Shown here one piece after another: positions 23,500-34,554 of a DNA stretch of 64,000 bases; the stretch's first letter is position 1; the number at the start of each line of letters is the position of its first letter. A program made the position numbers and the translations under genes. Below the pieces are notes generated by a model that did no database searches, had not been told where the DNA came from, and saw only the letters and a list, made by a program, of their open reading frames with translations. Location of the stretch: NCBI GenBank assembly GCA_003952965.2, contig CM025851.1, positions 10,401,334 through 10,465,333 of the forward strand, given 5' to 3'. Source of the stretch: Morella rubra (lineage: Eukaryota > Streptophyta > Magnoliopsida > Fagales > Myricaceae).

Positions 23500-23720
23500 T
23501 TATTATCATTTTCATACATAACACACTAATACATAACACAACAACATGATAACTACATTTTAATATAACAACATTACAATATCCATTTCATACCACAAGT
23601 TACAATATATATACAATACCACATTACATAACAACACATGATAATTATCATATGATATATTACATATGACAACACATGATAATTATCATATCAACAACGA
23701 TCAAAAGAAAACGTAACGAG
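23500..23720. repeat. AT-rich palindromic short repeats
   Basis: The motif acaacacatgataattatcatat occurs twice (about 23632 and 23671), each with an internal palindrome atgataattatcat, amid acaaca-rich DNA. Probably non-coding end of the Harbinger element. Confidence 0.5.
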
Positions 23721-23906
23721 TAGAGTCATATAATACTCTCCTCGTTACCGAATACTGTCCATGCAGAAGTAGATAATTGTTGCAGGGTTATAAGTACAGA
23801 ACCCAAACAGACGTAAACTTATGCAAAAAAGGTTTCATAAACAGAATTACTGCACAAATGCAGAATCATCTTCATGCACGCTCGTTCAAAACAGCATCCT
23901 TATGAT

Positions 23907-24905
23907 TTAAATACGATATAGCCATTCCAATCTCCTCTCTGGTGGCATTTCCAGGAATGCCAACTGTCGCTCTTTGTTATCTAATAATCGATCAATGGCT
24001 GCATGGATATTGAAGTTCTGGCAGTGGAGGAGATAGCTCGCTCAACCAACGGATGCATGTCGTAATGGTGCGTGGAGGTTGACTCATCCCACTATTTTCA
24101 GACATATTTCCTACATGGCTGCCTGATGTAGCCGAATGTACTTTACAAAAATTAGTCATTGCCCTAACACAATCGGACATTTCAGCCTCAATCTTCTCTC
24201 TCTTCCTAGGATTTTGGCTCGTACCAGAGCCATCAACTACACGCTTCCCACGAACAGTCCGTGGTGATAGAGTGGCCTGCGTTGGTGGTGAGCCCATTTG
24301 AGTTATAATGGGTGGATCTTGTTCGAGGTCAACGTGAACAGGACCCTGTTATACTGCACATCTTCTGATAAAGGCTCATTCACCGGACTAACCGGTGCAT
24401 GAGTGGATGCATGGCGACCGGACCCAGTGGCAGTAGAGCGAGAAAAAACAGCTTTCATTAACTCAAAATTTGGGCATCCTTGCCGTTTATATCTTACGAG
24501 CTTTGGGTTCCCCTGTCATAAAATAAACATTTTCTATCAGCAAATATTTCACCATTAATATTACATATATAATAAAGCACATGTTATCAACCTTCAAGAG
24601 ATTACTCCATGCCTCCTCACTTGCTACCACTGTATGCTATCGTCGTCCCAGCCGAATCCCGTTTGTTTCAGAATGAACGCGAAGTCGATATATGCACGTT
24701 TCAGCCGATCCCATTTTCCCTTAACTTGCTTTGCCGTAAACGGCCGTTCGACACATCTGTTTATAAGTTCCATCACAGTAATTTGAGCTTTACTATCAAA
24801 CCTCCCTGATACGATCGTCCCATTCCCAATGCAATCGTGTAAAATATTCAACAAAAGACGCCACTTGTTGCTGTCCACAAATGTTCTTCTTGATCCATTT
24901 TCTGC
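23907..24905 (-). pseudogene. MYB/SANT-like ORF1 of the PIF/Harbinger element, frameshifted
   Basis: Exon 1 (24905 to about 24590) holds the DNA-binding domain: WRLLLNILHDCIGNG, TVMELINRCVERPFTAKQ, GKWDRLKRAYIDF and GFGWDDDSIQW, then EEAWSNLLK and a GTTGAT donor. Exon 2, from about 24512 after TTATGACAG, starts GNPKLVRYKRQGCPNFELMK. After about 24345 the frame is lost. The next open part (24297 down) has a basic KRVVDGSGTSQNPRKREK stretch. The conserved tail LLDNKERQLAFLEMPPERRL ... IWLYRI-like end stops at 23907 in yet another frame. In plant Harbingers ORF1 is the nuclear DNA-binding partner of the transposase. This copy needs at least two frame corrections and is presumed dead. It lies downstream of the transposase in the same orientation. 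Confidence 0.7.
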
Positions 24906-25009
24906 GTCCGTAAATGAGACAAAAAAAAAATCAATAACTGCATGATATACTAGTAGTTGTAAAAAATAGTAGTTTTTAACATACTAGTTTTGGAATTCCA
25001 GGTAATCTT

Positions 25010-26240
25010 CTACGAAGCTTTGGCAGTCTTTTACGAAGATAGTATCGCTGTTCTGGCAGTCTTGCACGAAGATAGTATCGCTACATAGTACGTACGAAGT
25101 ATCAAATTCAAATCATATCACTCGCACTTAAAAGACTAACGAATAATGAAATCTAAATCATACGAATAGCGGAAATATATGACATAATTACCTGGCGAGA
25201 ACGCGTTAAGGGGCCGGTAGCCACTGAAGTTATCGATTTGCAGTCGGGAGTGAACTCGGTATTTGATAGTTCGGCTAACATGCGAATTGTAGATGCTCGA
25301 GTCCGCATGGTGTGGAAGACTCCTTTTAAATAACTATGAATGGAATTCTACTGTGCGTGAAACGACAGTGTGAAGCTGTGATTTTGAAGAACTGCGCCGT
25401 ATAAGTTCCTTCAATGCTTATTAGATGGCAGATTGTCTGATACCATCAATTAAATGTGTTTGGAAGCGGTGGTTGAATTAGTTAATGGCGGAGCCTCGCT
25501 GATCTATAAATGAAGATCAGTTTCGGCCAGACACACAGAATTTGATCTTCTGTTAAAAGAAGAGTCAGCCAACAATAACGAATAAATGAGGATGGTTGAA
25601 TTGACGAAGGAGGCCATATTGCCATTCATAAGCAAATATCGAAGTTGGCGTTCAAGTTGCAGAGTAACCCTCAAAGTACTTTTGATCAGTTGGGAGACAG
25701 CCACTGTATGCAAATCGTGATACGAAAGAAGAAAAAGATCCCGTTGGAAATGTATGAGGTAAAATTCACCTGTCACCATGTCTCACTCGGAGGATGTAAT
25801 CAGTGGCTACACGCCAAGGAAGTATTAAAAAAACAACAAAAATAAATACTGAAGGACATATGTGAATGCAACTGCGTAACTAGTAGCCAGGCATACTCAA
25901 GTCACCGGGTAGCGTCTTGTCAAACTTTTATCCTCTTATCCGTTTGCAGCGAATTCTCCCAACTTTGGTACGTTTACTTTGTTTTTTTCTCTCTAACCGT
26001 ATCTTTTAAGTTATCTTTATTTCATATCACATTCCATCCATTCAGTTGATTCAGCCGTATCGGCCGTGATCATGTTCATGTGTCAGGCAATTAGTGAAGA
26101 AAAATTGTGTAGTGACGATCCTCTCTCAAGTTAGGTCAATATAAACGGCTATCAGCAGTATTCGCCGTAATGACTTTAATGTCTCAGGCAATCAGTCAAG
26201 AAAAATTGCCGCAGTGACGATCTCTCTCAAGTCAGTGGTC
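25010..26240. repeat. Internal Harbinger DNA with two tandem duplications, no gene
   Basis: At 25018-25085 the motif tggcagtctt..acgaagatagtatcgct occurs twice. At about 26045-26235 a roughly 95-bp unit (ending caagt..ggtcaatataaac.gct) is duplicated with divergence. The rest, to 26700, is AT-rich and non-coding. It separates the transposase from ORF1. Confidence 0.6.
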
Positions 26241-26711
26241 AATATAAACAGCTAGAGAATATATAAAAATTATTTTTAAACGAACAATGACGTGCAATCT
26301 ACAGTAATTAAGTAAATCTGAAAGGTGAAAGAAACTCGTAAACTGTCTATGTGTCCCGTTATCATAACTAATTCTGCAAAAAAAAAAAAAATCTTAATAT
26401 ACATACAACAACCACATAAATATTGATAAATTAAATTTTTAAATAAATAAGTAGTTGAATTTATTAGAAATTTGAAAAGAAATAATTATAACTTAAATAT
26501 TTAATAATATACAAAACATCTCATATATAAGATTAACAAGTGATACGTATGAAATCATACGCCAATGATAAAATCATGAGCTAAGTGGCGAAATTCATTT
26601 AAGTCCGTGTGTCGAGTCGCATAAAACAAAATACAGTAGTCAAAAATAGTTTTAACTCTCGACGCGGTATTTGCTTAACAAAAAGCTGCATGTATACAGT
26701 TTCAACGTAGG

Positions 26712-28264
26712 TTAATGGACGTTGTCCCACATAGCTTGGGCTATATTATCCCTGAAGGCGGCCATGGCCCGAGCACCAGGTGTAGAGAGGTTTTCAACTG
26801 TCTCACTCCTTTCGTCCTCATCGCTTGATTCTGCTTCTACTTCTACTTCATCATCTGCATGATCGTCTTCCAATAAGAGATGGGTAGGAAGGTTGAATAA
26901 ATCATCAGATGGATCCATAACTTTTATCCAGTTATGGAGGGCACAACAAGCTATGACAATCCGAGGTTGTCTAGATAGTTTGTAACAAGGCATGGACTTT
27001 AATATACGAAATCGACACTTTAACAATCCAAAACACCTTTCTATAGTCATCCGCAAAGAAGAGTGCCTGAAGTTAAACAACTCTCTAGGGCCTTGAGGTA
27101 AATCACCACTGCGGAATCGCGGTAAGTGATATCGTTCACCTCTGTATGGGGTGAGAAAACCTGACATGATTGGGAAGCCAGAATCTGCCAAATAATATTA
27201 TCCTGAAAATAATAAAGGTTTTTCATCAACAATCAATACAATTAGATTTTAATACATAATTGACTCTTACAAGACATGAATGTAGGAAGATCAAACATCA
27301 ATTCATACCTGGACCAGGCAAAGGAAATAAATTCTCTGAACGCGTAATAGCATCAAGCAATACTCTAGAGTCATTCGCACTACCCTCCCAACCAGTGTAA
27401 ACAAAAATAAACCGTTCATCAAAATCGCAAGCCATTAAACAATTCTGAACAAGGGTGCCTTTTCGGGATCTATACGCTGGCTCGAGTTCTTTTGGTACGT
27501 ATGCATCAATTAAGGTGCCATCTATTGCTCCCAGGCAATTCTAAACATACAAATACTAACTCGTGTCAGATGCCACTGAATCAAATGCATGTATAATTGA
27601 TTTAGATGTATTGTATTAATATTACAACTCAATATTATGTCCAATACTATGTACTAAAATCGTTGTAGTACTTTACCTTGAACCATGGATAATAAAGGGA
27701 ACTATCACGCACATATGGATGGACAACAACCGATGGAATAGGCACAAGCACTTCCTGACCTAATCGGCATAAAGCATTCATCACACGATTCACGTGACGA
27801 CAAATAGTTTCTGTTGAGTGTTGAAACCTATCAGCTGCAACCCTCATTCGATTTGCATGGCCGACCACCATACAAAATATTGCGACTGCCTCTTCCACTC
27901 TCACGTAGTGGGTGTTCCTCAATAGTTTATCTCGCTTCAGCTTGTTGCATAGAGCAATGAAGCAGTCCCGCTTGAGTCGAAAAAGTTCCTTACATGTGCC
28001 AGAATGCCCGTTTAAAATCTCTATTATCCACGCATCCCCACGCAAAATCGATGTGCGCTGCGGAGTTCTCGTCCAGCGTCTCCATTTACGAAGGAATTGT
28101 TGGAGCAACAGCAGCATCAGAAACATGTGGACGAAAACATAAATGTCATCAATAGAATTGCTGCTGTAATCCATGGAATCGAAGGATTCCATGGATTGCA
28201 CAGACTCTATATCGACATCGTCATACTCATACTCCCCGTCTGAAATTTCAATTGATGAGTCCAT
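26712..28264 (-). pseudogene. PIF/Harbinger transposase (HARBI1-like DDE nuclease), one nonsense codon
   Basis: Three exons on the minus strand: 28264-27677, 27540-27309, 27202-26712, all GT-AG, giving 436 codons, normal for the family. Exon 1 begins MDSSIEISDGEYEYDD (acidic) and contains the helix-turn-helix-like LKRDKLLRNTHYVRVEEAVA region. Exon 2 carries the first catalytic Asp (LGAIDGTLIDAYVP) and FVYTGWEGSANDSRVL. Exon 3 carries the second Asp (YYLADSGFP), LTPYRGERYHLPRF and the third acidic residue in RHSSLRMTIERCFG. The tail is Asp/Glu-rich. The only defect is TAA at 27198-27200, right after the exon 2/3 junction, where relatives have Gln or Lys (GQYYLADSG). A C-to-T change of CAA would give it. 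Otherwise the frame is open, so loss is recent or the splice site differs. Confidence 0.85.
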
Positions 28265-28469
28265 GTGAACGAATTTTGGAAAACAATGATATATATGCGT
28301 ATAAATGCGCGGCAAAATGCAAAGGTTGCGCGGCAATGCAAATGCAATAGATGAATTCATACTGAAAAGGTGGCGCGAAATCAATTTGGCGCGCGATGCC
28401 GTGTATATATATATAGAAATATTATCAACAAATTTTTTTTCATAGATAAGGACTGGCGAGTTCAGCAAA

Positions 28470-28575
28470 TTTTTTTTTTTTAATCTATGCTGCGTGCACC
28501 ACTGAGTCAATGTTATAGCTATTGTTTTTTTGTTTTTATCTATGCTGCGTGTACCAATGAGTTAGTGTTATAGGA
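28470..28575. repeat. Short tandem duplication upstream of the transposase
   Basis: The motif atctatgctgcgtg.accaNtgagt.a.tgttata occurs twice in tandem, at about 28481 and 28538, in the presumed 5' region of the Harbinger element. Confidence 0.6.
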
Positions 28576-28649
28576 ATACTCCAGTTGGACAAAAATATAT
28601 ATATAAATATGTCCGGTCAATGTTATATAAATTTGTGTTTGCAATGCTT

Positions 28650-28741
28650 CTCGCGCGCTGCCCGTGTGTCAGGCCGCGCGCGCGCCCAAAACTCCAGTGC
28701 CCACTCTCGCGCGCGGCCCATGCGCTAGGTCGCGCGCGCGA
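28650..28741. repeat. Second CpG-dense patch
   Basis: About 92 bp with three alternating-CG tracts (gccgcgcgcgcgc, ctcgcgcgcgg, gtcgcgcgcgcgag) and small inverted repeats. Composition and motif resemble the array at 22794-23220. The two patches bracket the Harbinger ORFs. Confidence 0.6.
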
Positions 28742-28744
28742 GTT

Positions 28745-30300
28745 GGTGGAACTTTTTCTATAAATTGGAATGCATAACCCTAACAAAGTAACATCAATAT
28801 GTTCCATTACACACATCATTTCTTTAAATGCATTTCTATAACCCACTGCATGCTAAACGATAAAAACAAAAAGCTAAAACTTATAACATAGGGATATTAG
28901 GTTGCCCGTGGAGTAGTTAATGGCTGCATGAAAGCTACACTATTGTTGTCTTTTGTTCATTCGACACCAAAATCAACAACAACAATTGACAAATCACGTG
29001 AAGCGGGTAAAATACGGGCTGTGACTAAAATCGAACAACAAAACGGGCGAAAATCACGTGAAGCAGATAAAATGGATTCCATTCCGTACGTAACATCCTA
29101 TAACCTTTTGTCACGCGTGAATTACCTAACAGCGGCTACACGGGGCTGCCAGATAAGGACCACCTTTCAATTAAACCGTGTTCATTTAAGGATTTTTACG
29201 TCATTTGCATAGTTATTTATATTCATTTTATCTGAACAATACGACTGAATTAAGAAGATTTTTTACACACAATCAAGCAATAGCCAGCCGACAAAATTTA
29301 CCACGTAATACTATATACGTTTATGCTATTTCTAGCATAAATACACCTAACAGATAAATAATATTACTTAAAAATATTTACTATAATCAATTAATTATAA
29401 ATTTTTTGTAAAAATGTTTCATGTCGTAAAGTAATCTCATAATCCATACTTCTCACGTGATACACTAATTGTTTTGTCCATATATAAAAAAATATATATA
29501 TACTGTACAGCAGACAAGAGCAAGACATACACTTCAACCTTTTTTTATCCGATGAGAAAATCTAACAAAAACCTCAATTAATTTGTCAAGCCATAACTCA
29601 TCTGTTCACTTATTGGAGAAGATGACTCAAACTTATTTACTTAATTGGAATAAGGTGGCTGCATCTATTTTTATGAAAATATTGTGTACAGCAGGGACAA
29701 AATTTACGGGCATCTATGACATTTAACAGTCAATATTTAAGAATTTGTCCTTTCAAGTCCTTTCCAATATTATCAATTTTGACCGATATTTAGGCTACAT
29801 TCTTGCATGCATGTACGTATGTTTGAATTAAACCATTATTTTTTGTTCTCTTTTTGGTGAATTTTCCAATCACCAAAGCGCAGGATTTTTACTCAAATTC
29901 AGCGATCATTATCATTGAGAACAGAACTCTGTATCAAAACTAATAATCATAAATACATAACAAACCCAACAAAAATAAAATAAACCGCCACACTCAGTTA
30001 AATTCATAACAGATCTCCAAATTCCTCAAAATTAGATCACATTAGTCAAACTGATATACACAATAAAGTTTCGAAAGTCCTCAAAATATGAAACCCTGTA
30101 CCAAGGCAAATGAACAAATGCCTACCTTTTTGTGCAAAACATCAAACAAGACTGTAGAGAGCCAAATGCACTCTTTTTTGTCCAACTGCAATCCACTAAT
30201 TCAACGGTCTGAAATATGACAAATACAAGATTAGAAAAAGAAAAAAAAAACATACTTGAGAAAGAGAACCACACACAAAAGAATACCTTGTTGATCTCAC
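28745..30300. other. AT-rich intergenic DNA, no gene identified
   Basis: The motif aaatcacgtgaagcNg occurs at about 28993 and 29050. A short (TA)n-like run lies near 29490. The open frame at 28928-29212 has no domain and biased composition. Confidence 0.5.
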
Positions 30301-30317
30301 AAAATTTTAAGGAGCAG

Positions 30318-31645
30318 CTACGGGAAGATCCAACCCACTCCTATTTTCACTGCCAGTGGCATCACTGGCACTAGAAGTGGCAGCAGTGTCACTGGATGAA
30401 GGATCCAGTCGTCTGGGAGCAGATGTATCGAGGGAGGAGGTGCAGAAGGTTCAGCTGTAGTAATACCAAGATGTTCTTGAATGCGCTTTAGCTGAGATTT
30501 TATTTGAACAGAATCGTTATTCAGCATATCTATCTTACAAATAAGCACATCAGAGCGCTCAGTATGTAAATTAATACTGTCCACCAGAAATGTGAATACT
30601 TTGTGAAGAGTGTTTGGGGATGGTGTATCAGAAAGGGGAACTGAGGTGGATAAAGGAGGATTTTCAGCACGCTGAGTATTCTCAGAAGACATCTGAGCTT
30701 GAGAGGATGATGGAACCTCAGCACTAGCAGAGGCACTCTTTCGCTTACGAAGTTGTGCCTCGCTCATAGATATAGAATGTAAACCGATAGATCCATGCAA
30801 ATCAATAGCTGCCTCACCATCAATTGAAGGTAGGCAGGATGAGGTGACCAACCGGTTAACAAGACAGGGAAAAGGAAGACTCTGATTGCTAGAGGCATTT
30901 TCATACACCTCGAGCATGTAGTTGCAAATGTGCGATGCGATATCTATTGAAGTGCCACTGAGTAACGCGTAAAGAAAACGAACTCGCTCCAAACTTAAGA
31001 AGGTCATGTGGGACACAGGATACAGATTAGTGCATACAATCCTAGTAAGCACATGATTCTCGACTGTAAAGTCCGTCGTATTTAAGGCCTTACCTAAATA
31101 CGAACGGGATGACGAAACAAGAGAGTGGTCATAGCATCCATGGAAGGAGTTGCATCATCAGCATACGGAAATATAGGGTCAGGAACACGACGTAAGCCAT
31201 ATAAGTTGGAAATAAGAGTAGGAGTCACACGAAGGTAATGACCCCTTAAGTATATTGTGAATGAGCTGGATGGCTTGTCAATAGCATGGATGTTGGCATA
31301 AAATTCTCTTACAAGTAGTTTTGAAGGAGGAGAAACAGGATTGAGAAGGGGCTCCCAATCTCGGGCTCTGAGTGCAGAAGGAATAGAGGTATGGCGAAGT
31401 TCATCGAGGGCAACCACACGCTCGGCAAGAACAGCTTTCTTCTTAAAGTATTTGTTGAAGAGCGTTTCAGCCTTATGATCAACAAACCGAGTACCGTCAA
31501 AGTTGCTGGATTTTTGTTTTGTCAGACTGGATGTGCTGGTTTTGGTCTTCTTCTTGTTATTGGTCTTCGTCAGAGTAGGGGTCTTCAACTTAGTCTTGTT
31601 CTTGGACTTGGATCAGATGTTGCGTAAATTTGTTCGTTTCACCAT
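30318..31645 (-). pseudogene. Putative plant transposon protein (gag-like, Transposase_32-type domain), frameshifted
   Basis: Two minus-strand frames form one protein: 31645 to about 31094, then 31052-30318. The first begins with a Lys/Thr-rich leader after ATG 31645 (with a TGA about ten codons in), followed by FDGTRFVDHKAETLFNKYF and the diagnostic block LLVREFYANIH ... YLRGHYLRVTPTLISNLYGL. The second continues with RIVCTNLYPVSH, LYALLSGTSIDIASHICNYM and LPFPCLVNRLV, then a Ser/Pro linker and a short coiled-coil-like stretch (LICKIDMLNNDSVQIKSQLK). A single-base deletion near 31085 explains the split. In plants this domain belongs to retrotransposon-derived proteins. Nothing suggests host function. 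The two disruptions indicate a dead copy. Confidence 0.75.
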
Positions 31646-31649
31646 CTGT

Positions 31650-33175
31650 AAACACAGAGATATTTACCATTAGCAAACAGTTTCATTTCATTCCAACATT
31701 CCATGTAATGTTGAGTAAGGGTAAAACTAAATAGAAGGAGCACATACATGAAGATTGTGATCTGATCGGTTTCCTTTTTCCTGAACGAGTACAGAAGTCT
31801 AACAGAAGCTCGCTGAGATTATAGAAATTTGTCATTTGGGTAGTCTAGAAATGTGGCTCAAACTGTAGATTACAATATAAAATTAAATCTTCTAAATGAG
31901 GAATCATTAAGGTTATCCTAGGATAAGTTCTTCTGTATTTCCAAGTTCTTAGGTATTCAAATGTATCATGGATTCTCTCTTGCTGTGGTTTTTTTTTTGC
32001 CCCTGGGGAGGAAGGGGCTGTGCAGGCCTATTTTAACCTATTACCTCATCGTACCCCATAACAGTCACCTTAGAACTGAGGAAAGCCCACCTAGTCAGTG
32101 AATTGACAAAATCGCAAGAAGAGCTGAGAGGTATAAGACTCATCCCCTTAGACTGGAGACTAAAATAAGCATGAGATTAAAGCACGGCACGAGATCAAAC
32201 AAACACATGCAACAAAATCAAACAAATCAAAACAAATCTGACAAAATCGTGAAATAATGTCATAGAAATCACAAGAATAAAATGTAGAATTCTATTCTGG
32301 ACATACCTCTCTCAATATTAAAATGAACTCTAATACACTGAAAACTCCAACATACTGGCCATTTCAAAAAAACTCAAAGAGGAGCCACCGAGATTCTCTG
32401 GAAGTATCTTATATCAGCAAAGATGTACATCTGAGCTAATACTGAGCAATGAAGTAATGATACAGAAAAATGCCAATTAGTCAGCAAGATATGTATGCCA
32501 AAAGTGCATATCAAAACAAAACCATAACAAAACAAAATATAAAACAACAGAAAAAAGTTGACAGAAATACAAAACCCATTAAAAGAGTTGAAATACATTG
32601 AAATATATTATCATACTATTTGAGCTGACAATTATATCCTACATTCGTTCACAATAGTTTCAATTCATTTCCCTCTGTATACAATGGCCAATAAACATGT
32701 ACCCAACAAACTTACTCTTATTCCATAACTGTTCTTACTTCAATGTCAATAAGTCACGATCAAAAATTATAGAATTGATAAGAAAACAAAAAAGAGCTTA
32801 CAAAGCTCTTGCCTGGCATTGTAATCCAATAAAGGTTTTTGGATCAACATTATCGAAACTCAACCTGGTACAGAAAACTCAACCTGTTTATTCCTCTTGT
32901 TCAACAACACCCCCCCTCCCGACATTTTCATCAAGCTCTCTAAAGGGGGCGGCTGGGCTTAACCGTGTAAAAAATAAAGAGGACCAATTTTTCAAGCGAA
33001 GGGGGGCCGCGACCCCCTACCGCCCCTAGCTACTTCCGCGTGTGCCCCCACCCCCAACCACCCTCTACATAGGACAGAAAACTGGGAAAAAAACAGAGCA
33101 ATATCGTTAAAAGGGTTACCTTAAATCTACGCAAGATCGTTGGGATACTTATTCGAATAAAATCGCAGGGGCCAA
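31650..33175. other. No gene identified; possible non-coding part of the flanking retroelement
   Basis: AT-rich with a pyrimidine-rich segment (31980-32030) and a C-rich segment (32905-33060). Frames here show no domains. It may be the leader or LTR of the element carrying the gag-like pseudogene, but no paired LTR was found. Confidence 0.35.
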
Positions 33176-33485
33176 TTTGCCGAGCTGGATCAGAGAAAGG
33201 GGAAAAGGCAGGCGAGCTGATGAGAGGAAGGAGAACCTCGTGCGGTTTCGCGCAAGGGAAAATGGAGGGCGAAGGGTCTGTGAGCAAAATCGTGAAGGAG
33301 GGATTTAGGAGCTGCCGAGCTGGATCAGAGAAAGGGAAAGGGCAGGCGAGCTAATCAGAGGAAGGGAGCTTCGTGTGGTTTAGCGCAGGGGAAAATGGAG
33401 GGCAAAGGGTCTGTGAGCCAGAGGAAGGGGAGCTTCGTGTGGTTTAGCGCAGGGGAAAATGGAGGCCGAAGGGAGGAAAATCGTG
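33176..33485. repeat. GC-richer tandem repeat, three partial copies
   Basis: A unit starting ccgagctggatcagagaaagg occurs at about 33179 and 33317. The sub-block gagcttcgtgtggtttagcg followed by caggggaaaatggagg occurs at about 33366 and 33429, with a variant at about 33231. The copies are nearly identical. This looks like an untranslated repeat of a retroelement end. Confidence 0.7.
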
Positions 33486-33934
33486 AAGGATAGGGGGACA
33501 TGTGACGTGGCAGTTTCACTTAATAAAGAGTGGGTTGTGGCTGGGTTGAAAACACGTTGCCCATAGGGTCGGGATAAATGATTTTGACTCTGTAGGGGCG
33601 AGATCAAATTGTTTGGGCTTGAAACACGGTATTCTGATATTGAAAATATCAAACGATGAACATGTTTTGAGTTCTCAAACACAGCCAAAGATTCTATAAA
33701 GGTAGGCACTTATTCTTTAAGAAAAATGCTAAGAACTTGAGGATAAAAAGAATGACAACTGATAAAGCATCGGAGACATACCCCCGTAAGAAGGATTCCG
33801 TACTCTTGATCTTTTTTTTGCTTGTACGAGGAAGAAAGATACAGCTCAACCTTCCAGCCCATCCTAAATTCTGAGTTTTTGGCCCAGTTCTCTCGTACTT
33901 TTTGCCCTGTAAATTTTGTAATAGACTGGTTATT

Positions 33935-34130
33935 TTTTACCTCATCAGAAAGGATAAAGAAGAAACTTGCTTAAGAGACGCAAGATTTGTGTAGAGATCA
34001 TACAATGGTCCATCTTGAGGCACCCAAAAATATGAGGATGAACTCTTTGGACTACTGGAAGGAGGATTGAGGAGAAAGAAATCGGGCTGAGCATAACCAT
34101 CCATTATCCAATCTTCGTGGTCTTCCTAGG
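33935..34130 (+). mobile_element. Gypsy leader/gag-start fragment, paralogous to 45490-45665
   Basis: The segment aaggataaagaagaaa ... agatgcaagatttgtgt (with small changes) through gactactggaaggaggattg and aggagaaagaaat is shared with 45490-45640 at high similarity. There it runs into a Ty3/gypsy gag remnant, so this is a second scrap of the same family. It contains stops in all frames. Confidence 0.5.
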
Positions 34131-34554
34131 GAGAAAAGTATACTATAGATTTCGTTTTGGGTCCACTCGTCGGGCTTCTAAGGAAGATCTGTTTCGTTTT
34201 TGGTCCACATACCCACTGGGAACCCATCGGAGGAGAAAAAGAACCGCAAATATCGTTCCCTTCTTAAGAGGAAAGGTATCGTATACATACAACATTGGGC
34301 TTTAATGTCATGGTACGAAGCCAATTTCTCTGTATACTAAAGCAATTTAAATGTAATGTGCAAAAAATTGAATGACAACTAAGAAAACAACGCATATATA
34401 ATTTATTGGTTATTGTTTATAAACTAGTCCGGGCTCCGGACGTACACCCGATTAGAAAATATATAATTTATTTTAGTCTCTTAACAAATGTAGATGATTT
34501 AAGTCATCCAATTAGCGCAAGCAGAGACGCATTAAGCTAACAATACACGCAAGG

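Noticed and set aside
28928-29212. 94-codon frame
   Set aside because: No domain, AT-rich context, internal short repeat; probably chance.
33030-33709. Pro/Ser-rich frames on the minus strand
   Set aside because: They track the tandem repeat units and lack conserved features.
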